Virus record (IMG/VR): IMGVR_UViG_3300027844_001828
Coordinates: 1 to 64,000 of that record
DNA length: 64,000 bases
Source of the DNA: a virus
Direction: 5' to 3' (one strand)
Below the pieces are notes generated by a model that did no database searches, was not told the origin of the DNA, and worked only from the letters and a program-made list of their open reading frames with translations. Both the position numbers and the translations under genes were made by a program. Shown piece by piece: positions 21,801 through 31,198 of the stretch; the stretch's first letter is position 1, and each line of letters starts with the position of its first letter.

Positions 21801-22901
21801 AGCGACTCAACACTCCTTGGTGATCAGAAATTGGTCGCGTATGATCCAGACAATTATTCAAGAGTGTTCGACTTAGTAATTGTCAGTACAACCGCATCGA
21901 AGATTCGCGTCTTGAGAGATGGTGATGTATTTAACGTGTCTGGGGATGATGTCAAGAAAATATCTCCAGATTATAAGTTCTTTATTGACGCCTCAAGGTA
22001 TGGATCAACGGCTGGTACGGAATACTCAAAAGATTTTATTACTAAGACGGGATACTTGACCGCGTCTGCATTTATTGATGGTACTACATTCACGATTGAT
22101 GACACTACATCATTATCGGTTGGAGAAAGGGTGGTTATATTCAACGTTGACGGTATAGAGTTTAAGTCTGAAATCGCGACAATTCCGACATCTGCGACAT
22201 TCACCACCAATGACGCAACCCCATTTGATTTCACACTCAATAAAGACTCAGGATATAGGATCTTGTTTACCAAGTTGACAATAAGCGAATACGATCTTAC
22301 AGCAGACCTTGATCTTGGAGATACTGACGTGACGATATCAAGCACTTCTGACCTGTCTATTGGGGACATCGTAACACTGAGTGACGACAAAGGTCTTTTC
22401 ATGACATCTACAGTAAAAAGTATTGTTGGCCCAACAGTATTTAGACTCAATAATGATTCTAATGCCGATTTCACCACTTCTGATAGTGCGAAGGTGACGA
22501 TTAATAGAAACAACTTCACAGACAGTCATTCTCACACTATAAAGAGTGGAGAGTTTAGCAGTGTTGACAACTCTACGTGGCATAAAAGGGGTTATCAATA
22601 CAAGCATGGCCATATTATTTCACCTTTTGTGAAAGAAGTTTCAGACATTGAGGTCATTGATGGTAGAATATATGTTGTTGGTAGCGGATCAAAAATTTAT
22701 ATTAGTGACGACAACGGAAACGAGTGGTCAGAGTTTGTAGATTTGGCCAACTTTGTAGAATTCAGCCCGACGCCTGGCGCGATACAGAGAATTAGAAGCG
22801 ATGGAAACAATATTATTTTTGGTACAGACTCAGGATATATGGCGTACTTTTCCGTATCAATTCCAACGGCAGTGGTGCCACTTGAATTTCCAGTGGGATA
22901 A
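15897..22901 (+). CDS. Giant tail fibre protein with HxH motifs and Asp-boxes
   Basis: A 2334-residue protein. Residues 1-70 ('VGLISGW', then 'LNITIGAGTAIL') and blocks near 245-262 ('THNHGG' then 'IHLRTD') and 530 ('RIPILSHVGRL') match the N-terminal module of the protein at 8045. HxH motifs occur about ten times, near residues 246, 293, 318, 339, 882, 913, 928, 1927, 2211 and 2237. In T4-like long tail fibres such motifs bind metal ions along a trimer. Asp-box-like repeats ('TTDYGTTWTD', 'SVSDDYGLTWQK', 'YISDDNGNEWSE') suggest sialidase-type propellers. No catalytic site is recognised, so binding rather than cleavage is likely. A 10-bp-stem hairpin lies inside at 20153. The next gene starts 3 bases after the stop. 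Confidence 0.6.
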   Translation: MAFESLLTIRLNLPYFGDAYRYSGEADRQRFLYLDYNLESYVGVIGVGLISGWTITDAGGLNITIGAGTAILRDFFSESPFTVKERSTVLPGDTVVSLGYYVDIVEPAEDDNDYDADLGQFPPSVSDTTTYYDKILYSSPLTMADDSDNYVYIYRNSNESQDDPYHEPDNSLPIIETASNENPIHTAVAFGITSSKKLAQTSGREFIGKIVTRSGDITEIDVSDVTTLQGLAGPILAFGESAVNTHNHGGSGTYDPEAIHLRTDLRKTFLQSVNDAEAVYRIMYSDPTSITNGHKHRFMVDSSGNGFTVDNIGGTDTHYHEILEYAVLSAVLGDDLVDDHGHTLPVTATSTDPWVTAGDFVININDIPYTGSNATVDPSEKTITFTEDVTVTKRKYSINKTFDDGSTYDFESNENGVFRFLLRASLDYYSKNADEIHTDTKTPLIFPDPTTPVSTLADQSVVAEQRLVAAGDTFKFTGVVAPDPVTVILVEPGSIDEVTIEITSNSEVTGKLKAQNVLYLPAEKFVTGTFDIGRIPILSHVGRLLEECKFAAERGISQDGYTYTVDNVLPWGNSKVVYSSHVQTNGDTILGTSDGLYFYPASGSYLFVVNGEKIHRAYGDLKMMLVSAVNDYNAKTGSTMVVKDATFDPQITSAENALTKVGTYYRLNGDYQVIDDNVVYDIVDVFYIDGYKVPTFGDEEKRLQSEILDVEEIVSVDPDDATKFLVKNDFNKSVINQIIVESDITDTYGGLNQVFFTFASDFFTKSIDIDKNWGLIYQSGTMGYIKGVERTFEGFYVVYSTNGLYICKSTTASEYREAELPSFYSDVIAMSFGFDDLLLISYKGGDSYTTDYGTTWTDMTISNNDIEKFMFDPTNDTTSTVSSHYHGMDINFKGTGATSGMFDASDAPISETHTHTVTVGSLSTDSGHTHIGEREFYAVDTKGSIYKSSDLTTWVKFADTPTVFGQVGISFVGFGKLFFSTAEGIVSTVNGTTWTKLVGFDSLIHSSQWSDDKETMYLGGVNEFYSYDGTTVTKVKTLEGNNPVSVHVDDSKKIFGFTFTNKSNKVDFKNDDKTNSTVDLYYDFSSCNAVGGAWTAGVPYDLYVNERLIQSTRESLTLVGSNKVTVSNLGQIDFNATSPLAAEIEYGASYIDVDDGDNFPSSGIVRVSWSSSLSFFLKFSSKTDNRLFLTGPSINSITPSDSLIVTVDLVGSIGDDDDVLITIYEGRLTNVGENTHEEIENDLSTKNIGSSKSFSDVFLSNVAHLTVAIRAAISGVGDDYKNYFLSLFDYNDTPGDPDNIDRFIDRVSSDFYSQVIYSNAFTPNVALTINRIVFGFGSFPNTMLIATNIGLFASKTNLGLEANWFRINVSSSEVAYDVLQTRTGEVFVCTELGMYQNDNVDLDSWTLLEEEKLGGIPTKIVPRWGTINAYNNDSQYWWQGWTGVSHSNQDLINSLIISGVGFMSVSDDYGLTWQKGILLDASGSVVDSNFTTTDTEILHSGSILFGLRDVTNDASKVMYSTGNGSVSRERLGLSKYTATVSEYSITSDSNVNLSVAYSGDIPPTGRLRGLNLSVNANNFDVIDNSTGSLLVFGTSIIDSLLGDDLISVSPPVFNSISEFPEGQVAFGTSNGVLTDRGVLLSADESSSGLVKKVGNRGVVSSLNINGELKSVVFSTGTKALLSLELNMIVKQNEIQGQLIKIEGFTDMTVSSNESTSVNNLTSVLVEHSIEAIPTGVPITVVGESNRLYVTFDSLVRDGDVTNGKLYIKPADTSSTPAKSILHEFSIVGNGEGYVDIVQSDELELVWENEFYSGLVIFCTQPDDTVPLFVEFSKKPLPGSLKGSAIKFREISENIDSVEFKIVDNTEIAVYVQDSAQALFTSISGSSLSDSFLTYSLVFDGGDFTIETVGFESDEKFNSRSTSKETDHFHTTNLYGKEIDGKIDTFGDTTSTYVDLNVTSAGIGEEPFLSDSTLLGDQKLVAYDPDNYSRVFDLVIVSTTASKIRVLRDGDVFNVSGDDVKKISPDYKFFIDASRYGSTAGTEYSKDFITKTGYLTASAFIDGTTFTIDDTTSLSVGERVVIFNVDGIEFKSEIATIPTSATFTTNDATPFDFTLNKDSGYRILFTKLTISEYDLTADLDLGDTDVTISSTSDLSIGDIVTLSDDKGLFMTSTVKSIVGPTVFRLNNDSNADFTTSDSAKVTINRNNFTDSHSHTIKSGEFSSVDNSTWHKRGYQYKHGHIISPFVKEVSDIEVIDGRIYVVGSGSKIYISDDNGNEWSEFVDLANFVEFSPTPGAIQRIRSDGNNIIFGTDSGYMAYFSVSIPTAVVPLEFPVG
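20153..20177. repeat. Perfect 10-bp stem, 5-nt loop inverted repeat
   Basis: GATTGTTCCC, then AGATG, then GGGAACAATC. It lies within the coding frame of the giant fibre gene and is not followed by a T-run. Role unknown; it may be a chance repeat, though the stem is perfect. Confidence 0.75.
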
Positions 22902-22904
22902 AAT

Positions 22905-25900
22905 ATGATAGTTCTTTCTTCATTCCAGGTAAACACAACAGGAACATGTGACAATGAAAATGTCATATTGACATCCAGTGGAGACCCTGTTGCCTCATGG
23001 AAGCAAGATGGGGATTTGAAAGTAAGGCTCTCCAAAGACGGTCTGTGGTACACCATTGACGATGTTGGAGTGTCACCATCAAATGATGTGAAGATTGGCT
23101 TGTCAAGCAATGGGAATTATCTTCTTTTCTATCTTTCATTGACAACGTTAAGATGTCTCGAATACGATTTCACAAATTCAAACTTCAGAGCCCCAGTAAC
23201 CGTAGCGACAGGAGTTGATATTTTTGAAGCCACAAGAAACGCCCCTTCTATCACGGTTGCGTATACGCAGACGAATAAAATTTACACTGCGACGAGAGAT
23301 GAAGATAGCAAAGTCTGGAATACTGGCGCACTTGTGGTTACTGAGACGGGATCTATTACGGACCTTTCAATTGATGGTGAAACTGGGTATACGGCAATTG
23401 CGTATTCAATTGGGGATGAGATTGATGTTTATCAGTCAGTAGACTCATCCCCATTCAGTAGAATTATATCGACCGGAGTTTTGGCAAATGTAAACTTAAG
23501 GTCTGTTAGTGCGTCAAGCTTTGATCTCGTCTATACAGAGAGTCTTGGCGGCGGTAATAATTCAATAGAGCATGTCAGGCGAGACATCTATGTCGATTGG
23601 GCGACACAGATTGTTGACGCCACAAATGATAACAACAACGTGGATCTATACTCCGAGTCTCTAAAAGCCTATGTTGTTTGGGTAGAGGGCGGAAAGGTTC
23701 GATACAGAGAAAGGGCCGACGACAATTCTTGGAGCAATCTTGTCGGGTCAACTGAGATCGATACGTGTGACGCTGACAGCGAGCCTAAAATATTGTTCTA
23801 CGCCAGTTACGCAAGAGTTTTGTATAAGAAGAGCGGCGATGTTTATTATGCTGGGATGACACCAAATACCCAAAACATTGTTGGTAATTTTGGCGCTTCA
23901 TCATGGGGCGGGACAAAGCACATTGATAATAGTGCAACAGCGATAAGATCAAGTTTGGTTGAGAATAGGATTTCTCAAAGGATCATATTCACTCAGAAAG
24001 AATTGAGCATTGGTGGTGTCTCGTGCTATTTGAAAAATAAGTCGAGTGACGCGGACGTGACCTACACATTGTATATGGACATATATTATTCCGATATCAG
24101 TGCGAACCCATACTCTACACCTCTCGCAACAACGTCTATTGCCTCGTCAGCTATCCCAGATCAAGGTTGGGCCGAGTTCGATTTTAATTTGAGCGACCTT
24201 GCAATACCATTGGACGGATATTGTTTTGTAATGAGTCAGGTTGGTGGAGATGAGAATAATTACGCCTCATGGCTCTCCTTTAAGGATGGCGGAACGGGGT
24301 CAAAGGTAAGTAATGATGAAACCACATGGGATTTGGTTAATGGATTCACACGTGGAATCATGATCAAGGGTAATTTTGATCCGTATGCCAACATAATAAA
24401 TGTTGACCCCGCAAAGATAACTAATGAACTGGTTACCCCGCCTGCGGTTTTGTCAACTGTTAAGCAGATTGAATTGACCGACCTTAATGAAGGTCTCTTC
24501 GACGGGACAAAGCTCGTTAACTTTGGATCTCCAGCTTATGGTCAGGTGATTGATCAGGACGAAAGGATATCTGGATACACAGGAACGGATGAAGACTGGA
24601 GAGTCGTTCTCTCAGACAAGAATCTTATTTTATCATTTGTCGTAGATAGCTCTGGTAGCTGCGGGTGGAATGACGTTTTTGGATTGAGAAAAAGCTTGAT
24701 GAATAAGATTATCGCGAGACTAAAGACCAAAACTACCGGTCAGATACTTTTTGATTTTGTAAAATATGGTGGTATGTTAATTGATGACGTGTCAGTTAAT
24801 CTAACCAAGAAGGTTAGAGGGGTAATAGCATCAATAGATGATGTAAAATCTGTCTCAGGATTCGATTCAGATGGGAACCCTATAGACTCTACAATAAATC
24901 CCAGAGAGCATTTGAGGACAGGGGTCATTGCTTATGGATACAAGGCTCTTAAAACGGGAACCACGTATCAGGCCAGAGGCGTGAAACTTGGATGGAAAGA
25001 CATTTTCCATAGATCAGTAGAGTCGAATTGGCATGATTTTTGGAAGGTGGATTCCCCTACACTTAGCGTTGCTACGAATGGCCCTGAAAGCGAAACGGTA
25101 TTGAACATTGCTCTCACCGATTCGGCAAAGGACGCAACAAGATTTTATGCTGCGAATAGTGATGATGATTCCAGGTCTTTCCTTGAAACAGATCTCGCAT
25201 CCGGTTCATTAGACACTGAGGTTTTTGACTCTACAGGATTTGAGGCCGACAGAAGAATAAATGTTTTAGATAAGGATTCTATAAATACGTATTTCATTGT
25301 TGAGTCGGTAGATTCGGTAACGGACATCATAACAGCAGAGCAACAGTCTAATTATAGTTTGACAGCTGCCGGAGCAGTCGTAGAAACAATCAGGCCATTA
25401 TTTGTTCAATCGGGGTGGGAAGCGACAGACTCTATGGAGTTCTTCATTAAAGACGGAGAGAGTAAGGGCGCAATAATATTTTTCATCCAGTGCCTTAATG
25501 GCGCACATATGGAATGGGAAGTTACCCCGTTGGCCGAATGGTCTTCTTCCAATCTTTATTTCATAGATGAAACGGCCAAGTTCGATGTCGATGCTGTCAA
25601 CTCTCAGGGAGAGAACTTGCCAGACGGAACCCTTGTTGAGTTCTATGTTGATAAGCCACCGCCATTAGGTTCTGACGAATTAACCGCTGATGGACAAGCG
25701 TCTTCGGCGCAGGCGTCATATGATTTGTCGCAAGACGCATTAGACGGGTCTTCAGTAATCTATTTGGGCTCTACGGCTATAACGGCTCTTAGTAGGAATG
25801 ACAAGGTCGAGATAATAGATTCCAACAAAACCTATACAAGCGCACAGGGGAGTGGCGGTCCTCACTACTCATTTGTTTCAGAGATAAACGCTGATGACGG

Positions 25901-28900
25901 ATACATTATAATAACAGATTCGCTCGAAGATGATTTTTTGACAGTGGACAGTGCGAAGCTGGTTTTTCCCGCGACAGAAATAAGGGAAAACGACTTCCCG
26001 CTAAAGACGGAAATAGATATTCATGCGAATATTGTAAACGTCACCCCCACATACATTGGGAGAGAATTGGATAGCGGACTATACGACGGGCTTGATAAAA
26101 AGAGATCTGCTGTGGCGGACGGGTATGATGATCACAACGCTGACAATGAATATGTCTACAGGGACTCGGCGGAAATGCTAACGACAGATGGATATTCCGC
26201 CCTTAGAATTTTACCAGTTACGGAAGATAATTTCTTAAGCAAAGACTTGAAAGAAGCAGCCGCGAATTCAATCTTTGGGTTGACAGACCGAGAGAAAGTT
26301 AATGCGGATGCAGAACCTGGAGGTTTAGAGTCGGAAGATGAAACAGCCGTGGCCCTATCCTCGGATGATGATACGGCGAAGTACTTCGAGCCACCCGCCG
26401 ATTTTGTTATGGACCATAGAGTTAGCGTTTTCGGCGGGGAGGCAAGCACAACGATGAAGTCATTCGCCTCAGAACTCTATGCCGAAACCATCAATGGAAG
26501 AACATACCTTGCGAAGAGCTATGAGGTGTACACCGCAATGACATTTTTCAAAGAGAATGGGAATATTCTTGCACAGTCGATGCTCCCATCCTTCACTGTT
26601 AGTTTCGCCTCCCCAATAAGAATGGGGAGTGAAATAAATAAAACGACCACATACAGTTGCCCACCAACAGAGCACGGCGAAGAAGAGTCTAATCAAATTG
26701 TTTCTGGAACATTTGCGACAGATGAAGACTCTGTCGTGGTAACTTACAATATTGATGATAGGGATTTCCCATTACCGAATGGCGTTATAGAAGTTTACGT
26801 TTATGATGGGATGAGAGATGAAGACAATGCAAATGTTACTGATGACGACATCGGGGAGCCAAATGGTTGTGACGACAAATTGTCAAGCGCAGGCGGAACG
26901 CTAATTTATGTTGGTGAAAATTCGACTTACGATTCTGATATTAGTAAGTATCTACTTGCCGACTCATATCTTGACCCATTTAGTTTCGAGTCAAAACAAA
27001 CCTTAGTTGTTGACAATGGTGTTGCGACTCTGACGCTTCCAGCAATTGATAGAGTCGCTAAATTTGTTATCCATGCCGTTTATGAGATCGAAGAGGGTAA
27101 GAGGGTCGTTCATGAGCAGACTATTTACTACAGAAGCCCTCTGGTTATCGAGTACACAGGGCCAACAACACTTGTTGCGGATGGCTCTTCTGTTTACAAT
27201 TTGAGCGCCTCGTTAGAGTGGAGAGGAACTGACAACGTAGACGATGGAACAATCGTCAACTTTTCAGCAAGTGGTGGGGATTTAACCCCTTCAGTAAGTG
27301 AGACCGTAAGTAATATTGCCAGCGGTGTGGAATACCATCCAAACTTACAATACGGAGTGGAGATAGTTTCAGACGATGAAGAAGCCCAGTCTTTAAGTCA
27401 GAATTTTGCGGATAGATTGTCGGGCGAGGAATCAACAGAGTCGAGGTCTATAGTTATCACCGCAACGTATCAGGGGTTCTCAGGAAGAACAAGTGCGACG
27501 TTGAATATTAACGACACAGAAGATGGGACTGGGGATTTCTTTTTCTATTGCTCAGTAGATCCGGCAGAAATATACTCGGATGGTGAAGACCCTTCAATGG
27601 TGGTTGCTGACCTTCAGGAATCTACGAATAGAGGGTTCCCGTTCATTGAGGTGGTGGGAGAGGACCTTGTCGAGAGCAATATTGGTTGTTTGTTTAATGG
27701 GCCTGGAATAACTGTAGAGAACAGACTGGCCAGATGGACTGATGATTTACCTCCAGACGGAAGCTTCGCAACTCCGGATGACACCCCGTGGTATGCATGG
27801 AATAGGATTACGGCAAATGAATTCATTGGTAGACCAAAATACTTCCCACCAGGGAGGCCAGGGTCTCCGCCAGCTTGTAATTCGCCAGCTTGTGTTTTAC
27901 TTAATGTTTACACAAGGTCTCAGAAGTTCAATTCTTTTGGGAGAGGAATAGATAGCTTCACTGTTTCCTTCTTGTCTTCAACAATAACTGGAGTCGCAAA
28001 AATTCCAAAGCCAAGGATCGAATTGAAAGAACCCCTTGGCATAGACGTTTCATTTGAGCCAATTGATAGAACTGAATATCAGACTACGGCTTGGAGGTCC
28101 ACGCCACTTGGAACTCACCCGTCTTCTCACTATATTGATGAATACAACCATCCAATAAGAAGAGATGGGTCCGCCAAACATTATGTTGTAGCCGAAATAA
28201 CATGGAAGGACAAGTATATTGTTGGCACGGCTCAAAACCCACTTCCAAAAGTTACATTCACTTCGGGCGAACTCGACGTGAACAGTGAGAACCAGTCATA
28301 TGATGTTTCGTTCACGGAAAATGACGACTACAGTCTTGACACAACAGAAGCTCAGGTTTCTATAGCGAGAACAAGTTTTGACGAAAGTCATTATCACGTT
28401 TGCTATGTTGATGCTAATGGAAAAGGGTTGACAACGGAAACTATAGTGTTCGAAAAAGGGGTGACAGTCGCAGATCATGTGCATGCGATTGATCTTAATG
28501 CTGAAGAAGTAATATCTTACGAGGTGTTTGATAAGGTTGTTACAAATGAGAGCGGATCAGATGTCGAAGCCGCCGTTAACCATACTCACAGTCCAAGGGC
28601 GGTTGCGATAATATCTACTGGATCAACAAGCGATATTAGCCTACCCATAGCTGTTAAGGGCGAAGTCACATATGACAATGGTGTATTGCTTAATAATGGC
28701 AAGAGAGTGGTCAGGACTCTTGAGAACTACGCCTTGAGCAAGCCGGAGAAGAAAACGGATTCTGGATCTGTATTTACAGAGCAATATTTCCTTGAAATCA
28801 TTCCCCCACAACAGAAGGTTGAAGACGGATTAGTTCCTGGGATATTGACATCGACAAATAAATCTAAGCCCGGCCACACTATTGCTTATCATGCGTGGAA

Positions 28901-31184
28901 GCAGGATGATGAAGGAAATCTACTTCCCCTTCCAGATGGAACGAGGATATTGACGAGCTTCAAGTTTTATGAGCCAGAAGCCACAGAGGGGCAGACTGAC
29001 AATTCAACATCGGGCGTTATCAATGTTGAACAGTCAATAAGGCAAGACTATGCAATCATGGAAGTTAACGCAAGAATAACAGGTTTGCCGATTGATGTGA
29101 CTGCGAAGATGCAAATAATTATTCAGAGCGATACTAATTGGTTCCCATATATTAACAATCCTATATTTGACAAGCCAACAGCGGATAGTTTGTACTTAAC
29201 TCAGGCTATCGATTCATTGACAGAGTTTGGAGCAAGCCAAATGAATGACGCGCTTGCTCAAGCGGCAAGCAGATTGATAACGGCGGAAGAAACGTATGCT
29301 GGGTGGGTTAAGGCTGTCGTCCTGATATCTAATGGAAGCGAGAACACCTCTGACGTTTCTTATTCTCAAGCAGCAGCTGCGATAAACTCTATTGATGGCG
29401 ACGGGGAGGTCCCAATATTCGCAATCAAGTTAGCGGACACAGATAGCTTCGACACGGTCGTAATGCAAAAAATGTCCAAATTAACATCTGGTGAAATGTT
29501 CAAGATTGGTCAGATTGTTGGAACCGTTGACGCTACGGCTACAGCCGTGGTCAATTCCATCCTCGCGTTAGACAAGTTCAACTTGTTAAGTGGAAAATAT
29601 ACGAACACAGTGGATCTTGGGGAAGACAAGTATTATGAGACGATAAAATTCAATGTTCTTCTTGAGGCTGGAACCTCAATCAAATTCAGAGTTAGATTCA
29701 GCGTCGATAATGTAACGTTTGGGGAGTGGGTGGAGCTTGATACGGCGACATACTCAGACGCCATTGGAAATATCATCCAGACGCACTCCATAGACCTTTC
29801 AAGCATAACTGATTTTTCCAGATACATGCAATATGAAGCGACTATGTTTGGGAACGTGACTACGTTTAAGTCGCCACAGATTCAAAGCATCAACACAGAT
29901 TATTATGAGCCTGGAGAGTACGTTTTATTCTTTCAGCCAATTGAGTTGGAAGGGAACGATGAATTTATTGGAGAGATTATATTTGTCCATGAAGGAACGG
30001 TTCCCACCACATCATCAGTCAAGTATGGTTTAACACACGATATTACATCTGATTTTAATTCTGAATATTCATCAACAGAGCAGCCGTTGTTTAGTTCCGG
30101 CAGATCCGCAATAGTATTGTCGAGGGTTAACGAAAAAACAACGACTGTTGATTATAAGAATTACTATGCAATAAATGGAAGATGGAACGATTCTTATGAA
30201 GTGGATGTCTACAGGGTTTCCGAAGATCAGCCAAAGGGTATCATTGTCCCAGATGGAGACTACTCGGTAGAAAACGCTGAGGGCCTTATTACGTTTATTT
30301 CAGCGCAGCCAATATCTAATGAATTCAATCTTGTGATAAAGCTAAACCCCTATTTTAAGCCAGCTATCGAGATGAGAAACTTCAAGCCAGAATCGGTGGT
30401 CTTGGATAACGTTTCGTTTATCTACAATGTAGTTGATAAAAACGATCTTTTCCCAGCTAATGATCATCGAGATGTCACTGGGCTCGTAGAAACCGATGTG
30501 ACCCCTTTAGGATCACTACAGGGAACGTTAGATGACGGGTTTGTAGTCTCCAACGCCAACGTCGGAAGTGACCAAGACATTTCAATTGATTTCGCAGAAG
30601 TCAGGATTGACGATAACAATGTTTCGTACTTCTGGCTTTTGACAAACTCTACTGGTCCGTATGTAGTAGAGATGCTGACGAACTTGACCAAGGTTGTCAC
30701 CCATACATTTACGGACGGGCCAACATATACTCCAATATCAATGTCGTTTGATGAGGATAATTGGTATCTTGTCGAAAGGACTTCGACAGGGTTGAAAGTA
30801 CACAAGTATGATTCGTTATTTAACTTTATAGTATCCAGTGTTCACTTAGTCGGATTCTTAAAGACGGATGATAGCTTCAAGAACATCAGAAGATTTGATT
30901 CTAAATGGTATGTTACCGAAAGCGACAGGCTCCATATCTTAAATCAGTCGTTCACAAGCATTAGCGAGATTCTCCTTCCGGTTAAGACTTCAGGGCCATT
31001 TTCGGTTGATTCAGAGAACGCCTGGATTGTTTCTAGCTTGAAAGATGTGGTGTTTGGTGTTACATTATCTGGAGCCTCAGTAGGATATTATGACGCGAAT
31101 CAGGCTGTGATTCTAAATAATTTATCCAGATTGTCAGACTTATTCTATAAGGTAAAAGATCAAAAAATCATAGAACTAACGTAA
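22905..31184 (+). CDS. 2759-aa tail/adhesion protein with VWA-like and Ig-like parts
   Basis: The largest gene in the window. Near residue 581 'VVDSSGS' is a MIDAS-type DxSxS motif followed by a helix and 'ILFDFVKYGG', as in the first half of a von Willebrand A domain. Near 2110-2190 'FGASQMNDALAQA' and 'KAVVLISNGSENTSD' look like the second half of such a domain, with the usual Asp of 'TDG' changed to Asn. Around 1420-1490 'LVADGSSVYNLSASL' and 'GTIVNFSASGGDLT' resemble invasin-type Ig-like domains. HxH motifs occur near 1828, 1858 and 1892. The N-terminal 500 residues resemble propeller blades ('LSKDGLWYTI'). Adhesion to the host cell is inferred; no enzyme site is seen. Confidence 0.6.
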   Translation: MIVLSSFQVNTTGTCDNENVILTSSGDPVASWKQDGDLKVRLSKDGLWYTIDDVGVSPSNDVKIGLSSNGNYLLFYLSLTTLRCLEYDFTNSNFRAPVTVATGVDIFEATRNAPSITVAYTQTNKIYTATRDEDSKVWNTGALVVTETGSITDLSIDGETGYTAIAYSIGDEIDVYQSVDSSPFSRIISTGVLANVNLRSVSASSFDLVYTESLGGGNNSIEHVRRDIYVDWATQIVDATNDNNNVDLYSESLKAYVVWVEGGKVRYRERADDNSWSNLVGSTEIDTCDADSEPKILFYASYARVLYKKSGDVYYAGMTPNTQNIVGNFGASSWGGTKHIDNSATAIRSSLVENRISQRIIFTQKELSIGGVSCYLKNKSSDADVTYTLYMDIYYSDISANPYSTPLATTSIASSAIPDQGWAEFDFNLSDLAIPLDGYCFVMSQVGGDENNYASWLSFKDGGTGSKVSNDETTWDLVNGFTRGIMIKGNFDPYANIINVDPAKITNELVTPPAVLSTVKQIELTDLNEGLFDGTKLVNFGSPAYGQVIDQDERISGYTGTDEDWRVVLSDKNLILSFVVDSSGSCGWNDVFGLRKSLMNKIIARLKTKTTGQILFDFVKYGGMLIDDVSVNLTKKVRGVIASIDDVKSVSGFDSDGNPIDSTINPREHLRTGVIAYGYKALKTGTTYQARGVKLGWKDIFHRSVESNWHDFWKVDSPTLSVATNGPESETVLNIALTDSAKDATRFYAANSDDDSRSFLETDLASGSLDTEVFDSTGFEADRRINVLDKDSINTYFIVESVDSVTDIITAEQQSNYSLTAAGAVVETIRPLFVQSGWEATDSMEFFIKDGESKGAIIFFIQCLNGAHMEWEVTPLAEWSSSNLYFIDETAKFDVDAVNSQGENLPDGTLVEFYVDKPPPLGSDELTADGQASSAQASYDLSQDALDGSSVIYLGSTAITALSRNDKVEIIDSNKTYTSAQGSGGPHYSFVSEINADDGYIIITDSLEDDFLTVDSAKLVFPATEIRENDFPLKTEIDIHANIVNVTPTYIGRELDSGLYDGLDKKRSAVADGYDDHNADNEYVYRDSAEMLTTDGYSALRILPVTEDNFLSKDLKEAAANSIFGLTDREKVNADAEPGGLESEDETAVALSSDDDTAKYFEPPADFVMDHRVSVFGGEASTTMKSFASELYAETINGRTYLAKSYEVYTAMTFFKENGNILAQSMLPSFTVSFASPIRMGSEINKTTTYSCPPTEHGEEESNQIVSGTFATDEDSVVVTYNIDDRDFPLPNGVIEVYVYDGMRDEDNANVTDDDIGEPNGCDDKLSSAGGTLIYVGENSTYDSDISKYLLADSYLDPFSFESKQTLVVDNGVATLTLPAIDRVAKFVIHAVYEIEEGKRVVHEQTIYYRSPLVIEYTGPTTLVADGSSVYNLSASLEWRGTDNVDDGTIVNFSASGGDLTPSVSETVSNIASGVEYHPNLQYGVEIVSDDEEAQSLSQNFADRLSGEESTESRSIVITATYQGFSGRTSATLNINDTEDGTGDFFFYCSVDPAEIYSDGEDPSMVVADLQESTNRGFPFIEVVGEDLVESNIGCLFNGPGITVENRLARWTDDLPPDGSFATPDDTPWYAWNRITANEFIGRPKYFPPGRPGSPPACNSPACVLLNVYTRSQKFNSFGRGIDSFTVSFLSSTITGVAKIPKPRIELKEPLGIDVSFEPIDRTEYQTTAWRSTPLGTHPSSHYIDEYNHPIRRDGSAKHYVVAEITWKDKYIVGTAQNPLPKVTFTSGELDVNSENQSYDVSFTENDDYSLDTTEAQVSIARTSFDESHYHVCYVDANGKGLTTETIVFEKGVTVADHVHAIDLNAEEVISYEVFDKVVTNESGSDVEAAVNHTHSPRAVAIISTGSTSDISLPIAVKGEVTYDNGVLLNNGKRVVRTLENYALSKPEKKTDSGSVFTEQYFLEIIPPQQKVEDGLVPGILTSTNKSKPGHTIAYHAWKQDDEGNLLPLPDGTRILTSFKFYEPEATEGQTDNSTSGVINVEQSIRQDYAIMEVNARITGLPIDVTAKMQIIIQSDTNWFPYINNPIFDKPTADSLYLTQAIDSLTEFGASQMNDALAQAASRLITAEETYAGWVKAVVLISNGSENTSDVSYSQAAAAINSIDGDGEVPIFAIKLADTDSFDTVVMQKMSKLTSGEMFKIGQIVGTVDATATAVVNSILALDKFNLLSGKYTNTVDLGEDKYYETIKFNVLLEAGTSIKFRVRFSVDNVTFGEWVELDTATYSDAIGNIIQTHSIDLSSITDFSRYMQYEATMFGNVTTFKSPQIQSINTDYYEPGEYVLFFQPIELEGNDEFIGEIIFVHEGTVPTTSSVKYGLTHDITSDFNSEYSSTEQPLFSSGRSAIVLSRVNEKTTTVDYKNYYAINGRWNDSYEVDVYRVSEDQPKGIIVPDGDYSVENAEGLITFISAQPISNEFNLVIKLNPYFKPAIEMRNFKPESVVLDNVSFIYNVVDKNDLFPANDHRDVTGLVETDVTPLGSLQGTLDDGFVVSNANVGSDQDISIDFAEVRIDDNNVSYFWLLTNSTGPYVVEMLTNLTKVVTHTFTDGPTYTPISMSFDEDNWYLVERTSTGLKVHKYDSLFNFIVSSVHLVGFLKTDDSFKNIRRFDSKWYVTESDRLHILNQSFTSISEILLPVKTSGPFSVDSENAWIVSSLKDVVFGVTLSGASVGYYDANQAVILNNLSRLSDLFYKVKDQKIIELT

Positions 31185-31198
31185 AACCAGCAACTTAT

